Shown: positions 30,057-39,501 of the stretch, piece by piece
Position numbering within the stretch: position 1 is the first letter of the stretch
Layout of the letters: each line of letters begins with the position of its first letter
Assembly: GCF_000959525.1 (NCBI RefSeq)
Contig: NZ_CP009832.1
Span: 1 to 64,000 of the forward strand
Direction of reading: 5' to 3'
DNA length: 64,000 nt
DNA from: Burkholderia multivorans ATCC BAA-247
Lineage (GTDB): Bacteria; Pseudomonadota; Gammaproteobacteria; Burkholderiales; Burkholderiaceae
Made by a program: the position numbers and the translations under genes
Notes under the pieces: model-generated
What the model was told of the DNA's origin: nothing
What the model saw: the letters and a program-made list of their open reading frames with translations, nothing else
Databases searched by the model: none

Positions 30057-31109
30057 ATGAGCACCACCTATGCCTACGCGGCGACCGACGCGCAATCGCC
30101 GCTCGCCCCGTTCGAATTCCAGCGCCGCGCGCTGCGCGACCTCGACGTGCAGATCGAGATCCTCTACTGCGGCGTCTGCCATTCCGACCTCCATCAGGCG
30201 CGCAACGAATGGCGCAACACCATCTATCCGGTCGTGCCGGGCCACGAAATCGTCGGGCGCGTGACCGCAACCGGGCCGCAGGTCTCGCGCTTCAAGGTCG
30301 GCGAGCTGGTCGGCGTCGGCTGTCTCGTCGATTCGTGCCGCACCTGCGCGAGCTGCGCGGAAGGCCTCGAGCAGTATTGCGAAAACGGCTTCGTCGGCAC
30401 CTACAACGGCCAGGATCGCGTGACGGGCGACATCACGTACGGCGGCTATTCGACGCAGATCGTCGTCGACGAAGCATTCGTGCTGCGCGTGCCCGACACG
30501 CTCGACGCGGCCGGTGCCGCGCCGCTGCTCTGCGCGGGGATCACCACGTATTCGCCGCTGCGTCAGTGGAACGTCGGGCCCGGCAAGAAGGTCGGGATCG
30601 TGGGCCTCGGCGGGCTCGGTCACATGGGCGTGAAGCTCGCGCGCGCGATGGGTGCGCACGTCGTGCTGTTCACGACGTCGCCGTCGAAGATCGAGGACGG
30701 CAAGCGGCTCGGCGCGCATGAAGTCGTCGTGTCGAAGGACGAAGCGCAGATGAACGCGCACCTGAACAGCTTCGACTTCATCCTCAACACGGTCGCCGCG
30801 CAGCACGACCTGAATCCGTTCCTGCATCTGCTCAAGCGCGACGGCACGATGACGCTCGTCGGCGCGCCCGAGCACGATCACCCGTCGCCGCAGGTGTTCA
30901 ACCTGATCTTCAAGCGCCGCCGGCTCGCCGGCTCGCTGATCGGCGGGATCGCGGAGACGCAGGAAATGCTCGACTTCTGCGCGCAGCACGGCATCACGTC
31001 CGACATCGAGATCATTCCGATGCAGGAGATCAACGCTGCATATGAGCGGATGCTGAAGAGCGACGTGAAGTACCGGTTCGTGATCGACATGGCGTCGATC
31101 AAGCAGTAA
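30057..31109 (+). CDS. Zinc-dependent NAD(P)H alcohol/aldehyde reductase (YahK/CAD-like)
   Basis: 350-residue medium-chain dehydrogenase. Catalytic zinc ligands in CGVCHSDLH and PGHEIVG, structural zinc cysteines in CRTCASCAEGLEQYC, and nucleotide-binding GLGGLGHMGVKLARAMGA followed by FTTSPSKIEDGKRLGA, the NADP-preferring YahK/cinnamyl alcohol dehydrogenase pattern. It probably reduces aldehydes broadly. AAGGAG precedes the ATG. It is divergent from an AraC regulator. Confidence 0.9.
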   Translation: MSTTYAYAATDAQSPLAPFEFQRRALRDLDVQIEILYCGVCHSDLHQARNEWRNTIYPVVPGHEIVGRVTATGPQVSRFKVGELVGVGCLVDSCRTCASCAEGLEQYCENGFVGTYNGQDRVTGDITYGGYSTQIVVDEAFVLRVPDTLDAAGAAPLLCAGITTYSPLRQWNVGPGKKVGIVGLGGLGHMGVKLARAMGAHVVLFTTSPSKIEDGKRLGAHEVVVSKDEAQMNAHLNSFDFILNTVAAQHDLNPFLHLLKRDGTMTLVGAPEHDHPSPQVFNLIFKRRRLAGSLIGGIAETQEMLDFCAQHGITSDIEIIPMQEINAAYERMLKSDVKYRFVIDMASIKQ

Positions 31110-31120
31110 GCCGCGCCGCC

Positions 31121-31169
31121 GAAACGAAACGGGCCGCATGTGCGACATGCGGCCCGTTGTTTCGTTTCT
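31121..31169. terminator. Bidirectional terminator between yahK-like and xthA
   Basis: GAAACGAAAC (31121-31130) + GGGCCGCATGT pairs with ACATGCGGCCC + GTT + GTTTCGTTTC (ending 31169); a 21-bp stem with a two-base bulge and a three-base loop. The A/T-rich outer arms give U runs in both directions, suiting the convergent genes. Confidence 0.85.
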
Positions 31170-31211
31170 ACGATGCGGCGTGATCGAGCGCGCGCCGCAT
31201 GGCGCGAGCCG

Positions 31212-31982
31212 TCATGCGTAGTCGTAATCCACCGTCAGCGGCGCGTGGTCGCTGAACTTGATGTCCTTGAAGATCGACGTGCTTTTCGCGGTCGCCGCCA
31301 CGCCCGGCGTCGCGATCTGGTAATCGATCCGCCACCCGACGTTCTTCGCATACGCCTGTCCGCGGTTGCTCCACCACGTGTACTGCTCGGGCCGCGGATC
31401 GAGCGTGCGGAACACGTCGACGTAGCCGACGTCGTCGAACAGCTTCGAGAGCCACGCGCGCTCTTCGGGCAGGCAACCGGAGTTCTTCTGGTTGCTCTTC
31501 CAGTTCTTGATGTCGATCTCCTTGTGGACGATGTTCACGTCGCCGCAGAGGATCACCTCGCGCGTCTTCTTCAGCGCCGCGAGATGCGGCATGAATTCGT
31601 CCATGAAGCGGTACTTCGCCTGCTGGCGCTCGTCGCCGCTCGAGCCGGACGGCACGTACACCGACACGACCGACAGCTTGCCGTAGCGCGCCTCGACGTA
31701 ACGCCCTTCCGGATCGAATTCGCTGCTGCCGAAGCCGATGATCACGTCGTCGGGCTCGCGGCGGCTGTACAGGCCCGCGCCGCTGTAGCCCTTCTTCGCG
31801 GCATGGTGGAAATAGCTCTTCAGGCCGTGCGGCGCGACGAATTCGGCCGGCAGATCGTCGGCCGACACCTTGATTTCCTGCACGCAGACGCAATCGGCGT
31901 TCTGTTCGCCGAGCCAGTCGAAGAAGCCCTTCTTCGCGGCCGAGCGGATGCCGTTCAGGTTGGCGGTAATGACACGCATCAT
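31212..31982 (-). CDS. xthA: Exodeoxyribonuclease III
   Basis: AP endonuclease and 3'-5' exonuclease of base-excision repair. 256 residues (E. coli 268). EEP-fold catalytic motifs: ITANLNGIRSAAKKGFF, VQEIKV (metal Glu), KGYSGAGLYSR, SVYVPSGSSGDER, GDVNIVHKEIDIKN and the terminal SDHAPLTVDYD. Two adjacent ATGs exist (31980-31982 and 31977-31979). It is 38 bases downstream of ppk2 on the same strand and may be cotranscribed. Confidence 0.95.
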   Translation of the reverse strand: MMRVITANLNGIRSAAKKGFFDWLGEQNADCVCVQEIKVSADDLPAEFVAPHGLKSYFHHAAKKGYSGAGLYSRREPDDVIIGFGSSEFDPEGRYVEARYGKLSVVSVYVPSGSSGDERQQAKYRFMDEFMPHLAALKKTREVILCGDVNIVHKEIDIKNWKSNQKNSGCLPEERAWLSKLFDDVGYVDVFRTLDPRPEQYTWWSNRGQAYAKNVGWRIDYQIATPGVAATAKSTSIFKDIKFSDHAPLTVDYDYA

Positions 31983-32020
31983 GTCGGGTTCCGTTTCAGT
32001 TCAGTATTCGAGGTAGCGGT

Positions 32021-32860
32021 TCAGCGGACCTTCACGCCGTCGAGCTCCGGCTTCGGCGGCGGGAATTCCAGCTTCATGTCCGTCATCGTGCGCAGCAGCA
32101 GCTCGGCGATCATCACGTTGCGATGCGTCTTAGAGTTCGCCGGAATCACGTACCACGGCGCATGCTCGACCGACGTCGCCGCGAGCGCGTCGCGGTACGC
32201 GTCCTGGTATGCATCCCAGTGCTTACGCGCGTCGAGATCGGCGATGTCGAACTTCCAGTGCTTGGTCGGATCGTCGATGCGCGCCTGCAGCCGTTCGCGC
32301 TGCTCGTCCTTCGAGATGTGCAGGAAGCATTTGACGATCGTCGTGCCGTTCTCCGCGAGCATCGTCTCGAAATCGCGGATCTGCCGGTAGCGGCGCTCGC
32401 ATGCCTTGTCGTCGATCGTGCCGAGCACGCGCGGCACCAGCACGTCCTCGTAATGGCTGCGGTTGAAAATGGCGAGCTCGCCCGCGGCCGGCACCTGCGC
32501 GTGCACGCGCCACAGGAAGTCGTGCGCGGCCTCGATCGGCGTCGGCGCCTTGAACGGCACGATGCGCAGCCCGAGCGGATCGACGTCGCGGAACACCGCG
32601 CGCACGGTGCCGTCCTTGCCGCTCGTGTCCATCCCCTGCAGCACGAGCAGCACGCGCTTTTTCTGCTGCGTGTGCAGCCGCTCCTGCTGCACGTCGAGCT
32701 CGGTCGATACGATCGACAGCCGTTCGCGGTCGGCATCCTTCGAGCCCGACGAAAACGGCTTCGCCGACGGATCGAACGCGTCGAGCCGGAATGCGGCGCC
32801 ATCCTTGCCGTGCTTGAAGTACGGCACGCGGAAATCGTCGAGCGACGGTTGTTTCGCCAT
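32021..32860 (-). CDS. ppk2: Polyphosphate kinase 2 family protein
   Basis: 279 residues. Single PPK2 domain with Walker A GMDTSGKDG (76-84), lid-region Arg cluster (DDKACERRYRQIRDFE) and FNRSHYEDVLVPRV. The N-terminal PSLDDFRVPYFKHGK and the size match single-domain PPK2 proteins that phosphorylate nucleoside mono- or diphosphates using polyphosphate. I cannot tell class I from class III. It lies immediately upstream of xthA on the same strand. Confidence 0.9.
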   Translation of the reverse strand: MAKQPSLDDFRVPYFKHGKDGAAFRLDAFDPSAKPFSSGSKDADRERLSIVSTELDVQQERLHTQQKKRVLLVLQGMDTSGKDGTVRAVFRDVDPLGLRIVPFKAPTPIEAAHDFLWRVHAQVPAAGELAIFNRSHYEDVLVPRVLGTIDDKACERRYRQIRDFETMLAENGTTIVKCFLHISKDEQRERLQARIDDPTKHWKFDIADLDARKHWDAYQDAYRDALAATSVEHAPWYVIPANSKTHRNVMIAELLLRTMTDMKLEFPPPKPELDGVKVR

Positions 32861-32975
32861 TCGTTCCTCCTTGTACGACGCGGCGCGCGGGCGCTCGCAT
32901 CGAAACGCGACGGGCCGCGCCGAACAGGTTCGGCAGCGGCCCGTCGTCAGGCGCGGTTCAGGCGCGCGGTCATGT

Positions 32976-34448
32976 TCAGCCGAGCTTCTTCTTCAGCAGT
33001 TCGTTGACCTGCTGCGGATTGGCCTTGCCCTTGGTCGCCTTCATCGCCTGGCCGATCAGCGCGTTGAACGCCTTTTCCTTGCCCGCGCGGAATTCCTCGA
33101 CCGACTTCGCATTCGCCGCGAGCACCTCGTCGATGATCGCCTCGAGCGCGCCGGTGTCGGAGATCTGCTTCAGGCCCTTCGCGTCGATGATGCGATCGGC
33201 CGCACCGTCGTCGCTCGCCTTCTCTTCCCACATCGTCGCGAACACTTCCTTCGCGATCTTGTTCGAGATCGTCCCGTCGGCGATACGCTGCAGCAGCAGC
33301 GCGAGCTGCGCGGCCGACACCGGAATCGCGTCGATGTCGATGCCGTCGCGGTTCAGCTGCGACGACACGTCGCCCATCAGCCAGTTCGCGGCGATCTTCG
33401 CGTTCGCGGCGCCCGCCTTCGCGACGACGGCCTCGAAGTACGCGGCCATCGCCTTCGTCGACGTCAACACGCCGGCGTCGTACGCGGACACGCCATATTG
33501 CTCGACGAAGCGCTGCTGCATCGCGGCCGGCAGCTCGGGCATCCCGGCCTGCACGCGCTCGACCCAGTCGCGGCCGATCACGAGCGGCATCAGGTCCGGA
33601 TCGGGGAAGTAGCGGTAGTCGTGCGCGTCTTCCTTGCTGCGCATCGAGCGCGTCTCGCGCTTGTCCGGATCGTACAGACGCGTTTCCTGCACGACCTCGC
33701 CGCCGTCCTCGATCAGCTCGATCTGGCGGCGCACTTCGTAGTTGATCGCTTCCTCGAGGAAGCGGAACGAGTTCAGGTTCTTGATCTCGGCGCGCGTGCC
33801 GAACTTTTCCTGGCCGACCGGACGCACCGACACGTTCGCGTCGCAGCGGAACGAGCCTTCCTGCATGTTGCCGTCGCAGATGCCGAGCCACACGACGAGC
33901 GCATGCAGCGCCTTCGCGTAGGCCACGGCCTCGGCCGCGCTGCGCATTTCCGGCTCGGTGACGATCTCGAGCAGCGGCGTGCCCGCGCGGTTCAGATCGA
34001 TGCCCGTCATGCCGGCGAAGTCTTCATGCAGCGACTTGCCCGCGTCTTCCTCGAGGTGCGCGCGGGTCAGGTTGACCGTCTTCTCGTACGCCGGCTTGCC
34101 GGCCTTCTCGTTGGCCGGCACCTGGATCGTGATCGCGCCGCCCTGCACGACCGGAATCTCGTACTGGCTGATCTGATAGCCCTTCGGCAGATCGGGATAG
34201 AAATAATTCTTGCGCGCGAAGATGCTGCGCGGCGCGATGGTCGCGCCGATCGCGAGGCCGAAGCGGATCGCCCGCTCGACCGCGCCGCGGTTCAGCACCG
34301 GCAGCACGCCCGGCAGCGCGAGGTCGACCGGGCAGGCCTGCGTGTTCGGTTCCGCGCCGAACTGCGTCGAGGCGCCGGAGAAAATCTTCGAGACGGTCGA
34401 CAGTTGCGCGTGCGTCTCGAGACCGATGACGACTTCCCATTGAGTCAT
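32976..34448 (-). CDS. gatB: Aspartyl/glutamyl-tRNA amidotransferase subunit B
   Basis: 490 residues. [27 protein letters not shown] is the GatB start and the family signature [13 protein letters not shown] is present; the C-terminal YqeY-like tail ([24 protein letters not shown]) binds tRNA. GatB phosphorylates Glu-tRNA(Gln)/Asp-tRNA(Asn), which GatA-derived ammonia then amidates. Fourth base after the gatA stop is its start, so gatCAB is one tight operon, consistent with indirect Gln/Asn-tRNA synthesis in the organism. Confidence 0.96.
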   Translation of the reverse strand: MTQWEVVIGLETHAQLSTVSKIFSGASTQFGAEPNTQACPVDLALPGVLPVLNRGAVERAIRFGLAIGATIAPRSIFARKNYFYPDLPKGYQISQYEIPVVQGGAITIQVPANEKAGKPAYEKTVNLTRAHLEEDAGKSLHEDFAGMTGIDLNRAGTPLLEIVTEPEMRSAAEAVAYAKALHALVVWLGICDGNMQEGSFRCDANVSVRPVGQEKFGTRAEIKNLNSFRFLEEAINYEVRRQIELIEDGGEVVQETRLYDPDKRETRSMRSKEDAHDYRYFPDPDLMPLVIGRDWVERVQAGMPELPAAMQQRFVEQYGVSAYDAGVLTSTKAMAAYFEAVVAKAGAANAKIAANWLMGDVSSQLNRDGIDIDAIPVSAAQLALLLQRIADGTISNKIAKEVFATMWEEKASDDGAADRIIDAKGLKQISDTGALEAIIDEVLAANAKSVEEFRAGKEKAFNALIGQAMKATKGKANPQQVNELLKKKLG

Positions 34449-34452
34449 ATGC

Positions 34453-35943
34453 TTACACCCCTGCCGGAACTTGCTTGTGCCAGTCGGTCGCGCGCTGGAA
34501 CGCGTCGGCGACCTGCAGCATCCGGGCTTCGTTGAAATAGTTGCCGATGATCTGCAGGCCGACCGGACGCTTCGCATTCGCGCCGGCGCCGAAGCCGCAC
34601 GGCACGCTCATGCCCGGCAGGCCGGCGAGGCTCACCGACAGCGTGTAGATGTCCGCGAGATACATCTGCACCGGATCGTCGCCCTTCGCGCCGAGGTCCC
34701 ACGCGACCGTCGGCGACGCCGGCCCCATGATCACGTCGCAGGACTTGAATGCTTCCTGGAAGTCGTTCGCGATGATGCGGCGGATCTTCTGCGCCTGCAG
34801 GTAGTACGCGTCGTAGTAGCCGTGCGACAGCACGTACGTGCCGACGAGGATCCGGCGCTTCACCTCGGGCCCGAAGCCCTCGGCGCGCGACTTCTTGTAC
34901 ATGTCGAGCAGGTCGCCGTACTGCGCGGCGCGATGGCCGAAGCGCACGCCGTCGAACCGCGACAGGTTCGACGACGCCTCGGCCGGCGCAATCACGTAGT
35001 AGACGGGAATCGACAATTCCGTTTTCGGCAGCGACACCGGCACGAGCGTCGCGCCGAGCGCCTCGTATTGCTTCAGCGCCGCGTCGATGGCCGCGCGCAC
35101 GTCGTCGGCGAGACCGTCGCCGAAATACTCGTTCGGCAGGCCGATGCGCAGGCCGGCGAGCGGTTTCGCCGCATCGTTGCCCGCGGCCCACGGCTGGCCG
35201 AGGTGGCGCGTGAAGTCTTCGTCGTCGCGCTCGAGGCTCGTCGAGTCGCGCTCGTCGAAGCCGGCCATCGCGTTGAGCAGCAGCGCGCAGTCGGATGCGC
35301 TCTGCGCCATCGGGCCGCCCTGGTCGAGCGACGACGCGAACGCGATCATGCCGTAGCGCGACACGCGGCCGTAGGTCGGCTTGATGCCGGTCACGCCCGC
35401 GAACGACGCCGGCTGGCGGATCGAGCCGCCGGTGTCGGTGCCGGTCGCGGCCGGCGCGAGACGCGCGGCCACCGCGGCCGAGCTGCCGCCCGAGCTGCCG
35501 CCCGGCACCGCGTTCGTGTCCCACGGGTTCTTCACCGCGCCGAACGCGGAATTCTCGTTCGACGAGCCCATCGCGAACTCGTCCATGTTGGTCTTGCCGA
35601 GCGTGACCATGCCGGCCGCCTGCAGGCGGGCGACGACGGTCGCGTCGAACGGGCTCTCGTAGTTGGCGAGCATCTTCGAGCCGGCGGTCGAGCGCCAGCC
35701 GCGCGTGACGAACACGTCCTTGTGCGCGATCGGCAGGCCCGTCAGCGGGCCGCCCGCGCCGCGCGCGAGTTCGGCATCGGCGGCCTTCGCCTGCGCGAGG
35801 GTGAGCTCCGGCTCGACGTGGACGAACGCGTTCAGGTCGCGCGCGGCGTCGATCCGTTTCAGATAGTGCTGCGCGAGCTCGACGGCCGAGCATTCCTTGG
35901 CGGCGAGCGCGGCGCGCAGTTCGGTCAGGCTTTTTGCGTGCAT
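34453..35943 (-). CDS. gatA: Glutamyl-tRNA amidotransferase subunit A
   Basis: 496 residues, amidase-signature family. Catalytic Lys in [13 protein letters not shown], cis-Ser in [13 protein letters not shown] and nucleophile Ser region [19 protein letters not shown] form the Ser-cisSer-Lys triad that hydrolyses glutamine. ATG 35943 gives [17 protein letters not shown]; an in-frame ATG 42 bases upstream would add an unconserved stretch. It is 70 bases downstream of gatC and four bases upstream of gatB. Confidence 0.96.
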   Translation of the reverse strand: MHAKSLTELRAALAAKECSAVELAQHYLKRIDAARDLNAFVHVEPELTLAQAKAADAELARGAGGPLTGLPIAHKDVFVTRGWRSTAGSKMLANYESPFDATVVARLQAAGMVTLGKTNMDEFAMGSSNENSAFGAVKNPWDTNAVPGGSSGGSSAAVAARLAPAATGTDTGGSIRQPASFAGVTGIKPTYGRVSRYGMIAFASSLDQGGPMAQSASDCALLLNAMAGFDERDSTSLERDDEDFTRHLGQPWAAGNDAAKPLAGLRIGLPNEYFGDGLADDVRAAIDAALKQYEALGATLVPVSLPKTELSIPVYYVIAPAEASSNLSRFDGVRFGHRAAQYGDLLDMYKKSRAEGFGPEVKRRILVGTYVLSHGYYDAYYLQAQKIRRIIANDFQEAFKSCDVIMGPASPTVAWDLGAKGDDPVQMYLADIYTLSVSLAGLPGMSVPCGFGAGANAKRPVGLQIIGNYFNEARMLQVADAFQRATDWHKQVPAGV

Positions 35944-36013
35944 GAGGGAGTCTTCCTGGGAATTCTGGGTCGCGCGCGGCGCCATGTGGGCCGGCGCGCT
36001 TGTCGTCGAGCGT

Positions 36014-36313
36014 TTACTCGATCACCTTCGGCACGAGGTAGAGGCCGTCCTGGACGGCCGGCGCCGGACGCTGGTTGTCGTCGCGGTTCACGACTTCCGT
36101 GACGGCGTCGTCCCGCAGCCGCTGCGCGACTTCCTGGATCTGTTCGATCGGGTGCGCGAGCGGCGCGATGCCGGCGGTGTCGACCGCCTGCATCTGCTCG
36201 ACGAGGCCGAAGAATTCGTTGAGCTGGCCGAGCGTGTGCTCGGCGTCGGCGTCGGCCATTTCGAGTCGCGCGAGGTGGGCGATGCGTTTCACATCGGTCA
36301 GGGTCAGGGCCAT
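36014..36313 (-). CDS. gatC: Glutamyl-tRNA amidotransferase subunit C
   Basis: 99 residues, the small belt subunit wrapping GatA and stabilising the GatCAB complex. [30 protein letters not shown] and the C-terminal [16 protein letters not shown] are conserved. First gene of the gatCAB operon, divergent from mreB. Further in-frame upstream codons exist but do not resemble the family. Confidence 0.93.
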   Translation of the reverse strand: MALTLTDVKRIAHLARLEMADADAEHTLGQLNEFFGLVEQMQAVDTAGIAPLAHPIEQIQEVAQRLRDDAVTEVVNRDDNQRPAPAVQDGLYLVPKVIE

Positions 36314-36677
36314 GCGATCACCGGAAAAACAAGGCTGCGCGACGCGCGAAAGCGGCGCCGCGGCGGGGGTTGAAGGGTGCGATCCCACCCTCAAAAATCG
36401 GGGCCGAAGCGGCAAAAATACCGCCCGTTTCGATTCAAATACCGCGAAATTATAAGGTATCATTACGCGTTCGACCCAGACCCGGCAGCCTTTTCCCGCA
36501 CCGTTTCGCCCCTGCTTTGGCAAGCCGTGCGTGCTTCGTGCGATTTCCGGTAAATATCACTTGCAGCTTCGAGCGCCGCGGCGGCCCGTTCCGCCACGAT
36601 CCGAGGCTGTTATTTTTTCCGCTGCCGCCCTGAGACCCGTGACGCAGGGCCGGCCCCAGAGCGAGACAGGATTCTGA
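36314..36677. other. Divergent gatC/mreB control region
   Basis: 364 bases holding promoters for both operons. A minus-strand TATAAT (36449-36454) sits in an A+T-rich patch about 135 bases before gatC. On the plus strand TAAATAT (36551-36557) is a possible -10 for mreB, with no clear -35. GC-rich elsewhere; no small gene seen. Confidence 0.5.
36449..36454 (-). promoter_or_regulatory. Consensus -10 element for gatCAB
   Basis: Perfect TATAAT on the minus strand. The -35 position (around 36472-36477) is weak. Confidence 0.4.
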
Positions 36678-37721
<1,044 letters not shown>

Positions 37722-37846
37722 TCGTATAAGCCGTTTCTTGACATGACGCACGCGCGGCGTGGCCGGATCGCTCGTTCAGAACGAACCGCCGCGCCGTTTG
37801 CGCGTCTGAGCATCATTTGACCGGTCACCCGCGCCCGGCGCCGACC

Positions 37847-38890
37847 ATGGAATACAGTCCGCCGCCCCTCTTCAAGCAAGGTCCGCCCGCGCTCGCGCGG
37901 CTCATCTTCTTCGTCGCCCTCGCCATCGCGCTCCTCGTATCGGACGCGCGCTTCAGCACGCTCGAAATCGTCCGCGGCGTGCTCGGTACCGTGCTGTATC
38001 CGCTGCAGCGCGCGGCGCTCGTGCCGCGCGACCTGTTCATGGGCGCCGCCGATCTCGCCGTCACCGGCGCGACGCTGCGCGGCGAGAACGAGCAGCTGCG
38101 CAAGCGCAACCTGCAGCTGTCGACGCTCGCGAACCAGGCCGCGATCCTTACGCAGGAGAACGTGCATCTGCGCGCGCTGCTCGCGCTGCGCCAGCAGATC
38201 GCCGCGCAGTCGACGCCCGTCGAGATCCAGTACGACACCAGCGATCCGTTCACGCAGAAGATCGTGATCGGCCAGGGCTCGCAGCAGGGCATTCAGGACG
38301 GCGCGCCCGTCGTCAGCGAGGACGGCATGGTCGGCCAGGTCACGCGCGTGTTCCCGCTGCAGGCCGAGGTCACGCTGATCACCGATCGCGATCTCGCGAT
38401 CCCCGTGCAGGTGCTGCGCACCGGCCTGCGCAGCGTGATCTACGGCACGCCGAAGGGCGATTCGCTCGATCTGCGCTTCGTGCCGACCAGCGCCGATCTC
38501 GTCGCCGGCGACGAACTCGTGACGAGCGGCCTCGACGGCGTCTATCCGCCGGGCCTGCCGGTCGCGAAGGTCGTACGCGTCGACAAGCTCGCCGATACCG
38601 CATTCGCGCGCGTCACCTGCGCGCCGGTCGCGGCCGTGCGCGGTGCGCGGCAGATGCTCGTGCTGCATTACCGGAACGACATTCCGCCGCGTCCGGCCGA
38701 TCCCGAGCCGGCCGCGGAGAAGAACGCGAAAGGCAAGAAGGCGGCGAAGGCGGCCGCCGCGAAGGGCGAGAAGGCCGACGCCGCGCCGCCGGCCGGCGCG
38801 CAGCCCGCGCCCGCGAAACCGGCCGCGTCCGGCAAGCCGGGCGGCAACGCCGCGAAGCCGGCGACCGCGCCCTCAGGAGCCCAGCGATGA
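37847..38890 (+). CDS. mreC: Rod-shape-determining protein MreC
   Basis: 347 residues. One N-terminal transmembrane helix (LIFFVALAIALLVSDARF), a coiled coil (LRGENEQLRKRNLQLSTLANQAAILTQEN region, about 70-115) and the periplasmic beta-barrel domain (GQGSQQGIQDGAPVVSEDGMVGQV). A tail of about 75 residues rich in Ala, Lys and Pro follows the folded part (AEKNAKGKKAAKAAAAK), probably disordered. ATG 37847 chosen over TTG 37817. It overlaps mreD (ATGA). Confidence 0.93.
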   Translation: MEYSPPPLFKQGPPALARLIFFVALAIALLVSDARFSTLEIVRGVLGTVLYPLQRAALVPRDLFMGAADLAVTGATLRGENEQLRKRNLQLSTLANQAAILTQENVHLRALLALRQQIAAQSTPVEIQYDTSDPFTQKIVIGQGSQQGIQDGAPVVSEDGMVGQVTRVFPLQAEVTLITDRDLAIPVQVLRTGLRSVIYGTPKGDSLDLRFVPTSADLVAGDELVTSGLDGVYPPGLPVAKVVRVDKLADTAFARVTCAPVAAVRGARQMLVLHYRNDIPPRPADPEPAAEKNAKGKKAAKAAAAKGEKADAAPPAGAQPAPAKPAASGKPGGNAAKPATAPSGAQR

Positions 38891-39399
38891 ATCGCCCGCA
38901 ATACATCCTGCAGCCGGTCAACCCGTATTTCATCGCGTTCAGCCTCGCCGCCGCGTTCCTGCTGAACCTGATGCCGTGGGGCCGCCTGCCCGGCGTGCCC
39001 GACTTCGTCGCGCTCGTGCTGCTGTTCTGGAACATCCACCAGCCGCGCAAGGTGGGGATGGGCGTCGCGTTCGCGCTCGGCATCCTGATGGACGTGCACG
39101 ATGCAGGGCTGCTCGGCGAGCACGCGCTCGCGTACACGCTGCTGTCGTACGGTGCGATCACGATCCATCGCCGCGTGCTGTGGATGCCGATCGGCGTGCA
39201 GGTGCTGTACGTGACGCCGCTGCTGGTCGGCGCGCAGCTCGTGCCGTTCGTGATCCGCCTGATGATGGGCGCCGCGTTCCCCGGCTGGCGCTATCTGGTC
39301 GACGGCTTCGTCGAAGCCGCGCTGTGGCCGCTCGCCAGCCATCTGCTGCTGATGCCGCAACGCCGCCCGGTCGACCCGGACGATACGCGCCCGATCTGA
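38887..39399 (+). CDS. mreD: Rod-shape-determining protein MreD
   Basis: 170 residues, integral membrane protein with five or so helices (FIAFSLAAAFLLNLMPWG, PDFVALVLLFWNIHQPRKVGMGVAFALGIL). The motif LLFWNIHQPRKVGMG and GILMDVHD are family hallmarks. Works with MreC and MrdA/RodA in the elongasome. Start overlaps the mreC stop. Confidence 0.93.
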   Translation: MNRPQYILQPVNPYFIAFSLAAAFLLNLMPWGRLPGVPDFVALVLLFWNIHQPRKVGMGVAFALGILMDVHDAGLLGEHALAYTLLSYGAITIHRRVLWMPIGVQVLYVTPLLVGAQLVPFVIRLMMGAAFPGWRYLVDGFVEAALWPLASHLLLMPQRRPVDPDDTRPI

Positions 39400-39501
39400 C
39401 GGACCGCACCTTGATGACCCGCCGCCTCCGCACCCGCCGCGCGCCGCGCCCCGGGGCGGCACCTCGCCCGTGCGCGCGCCGGGCCGACCGACCGTAATCG
39501 C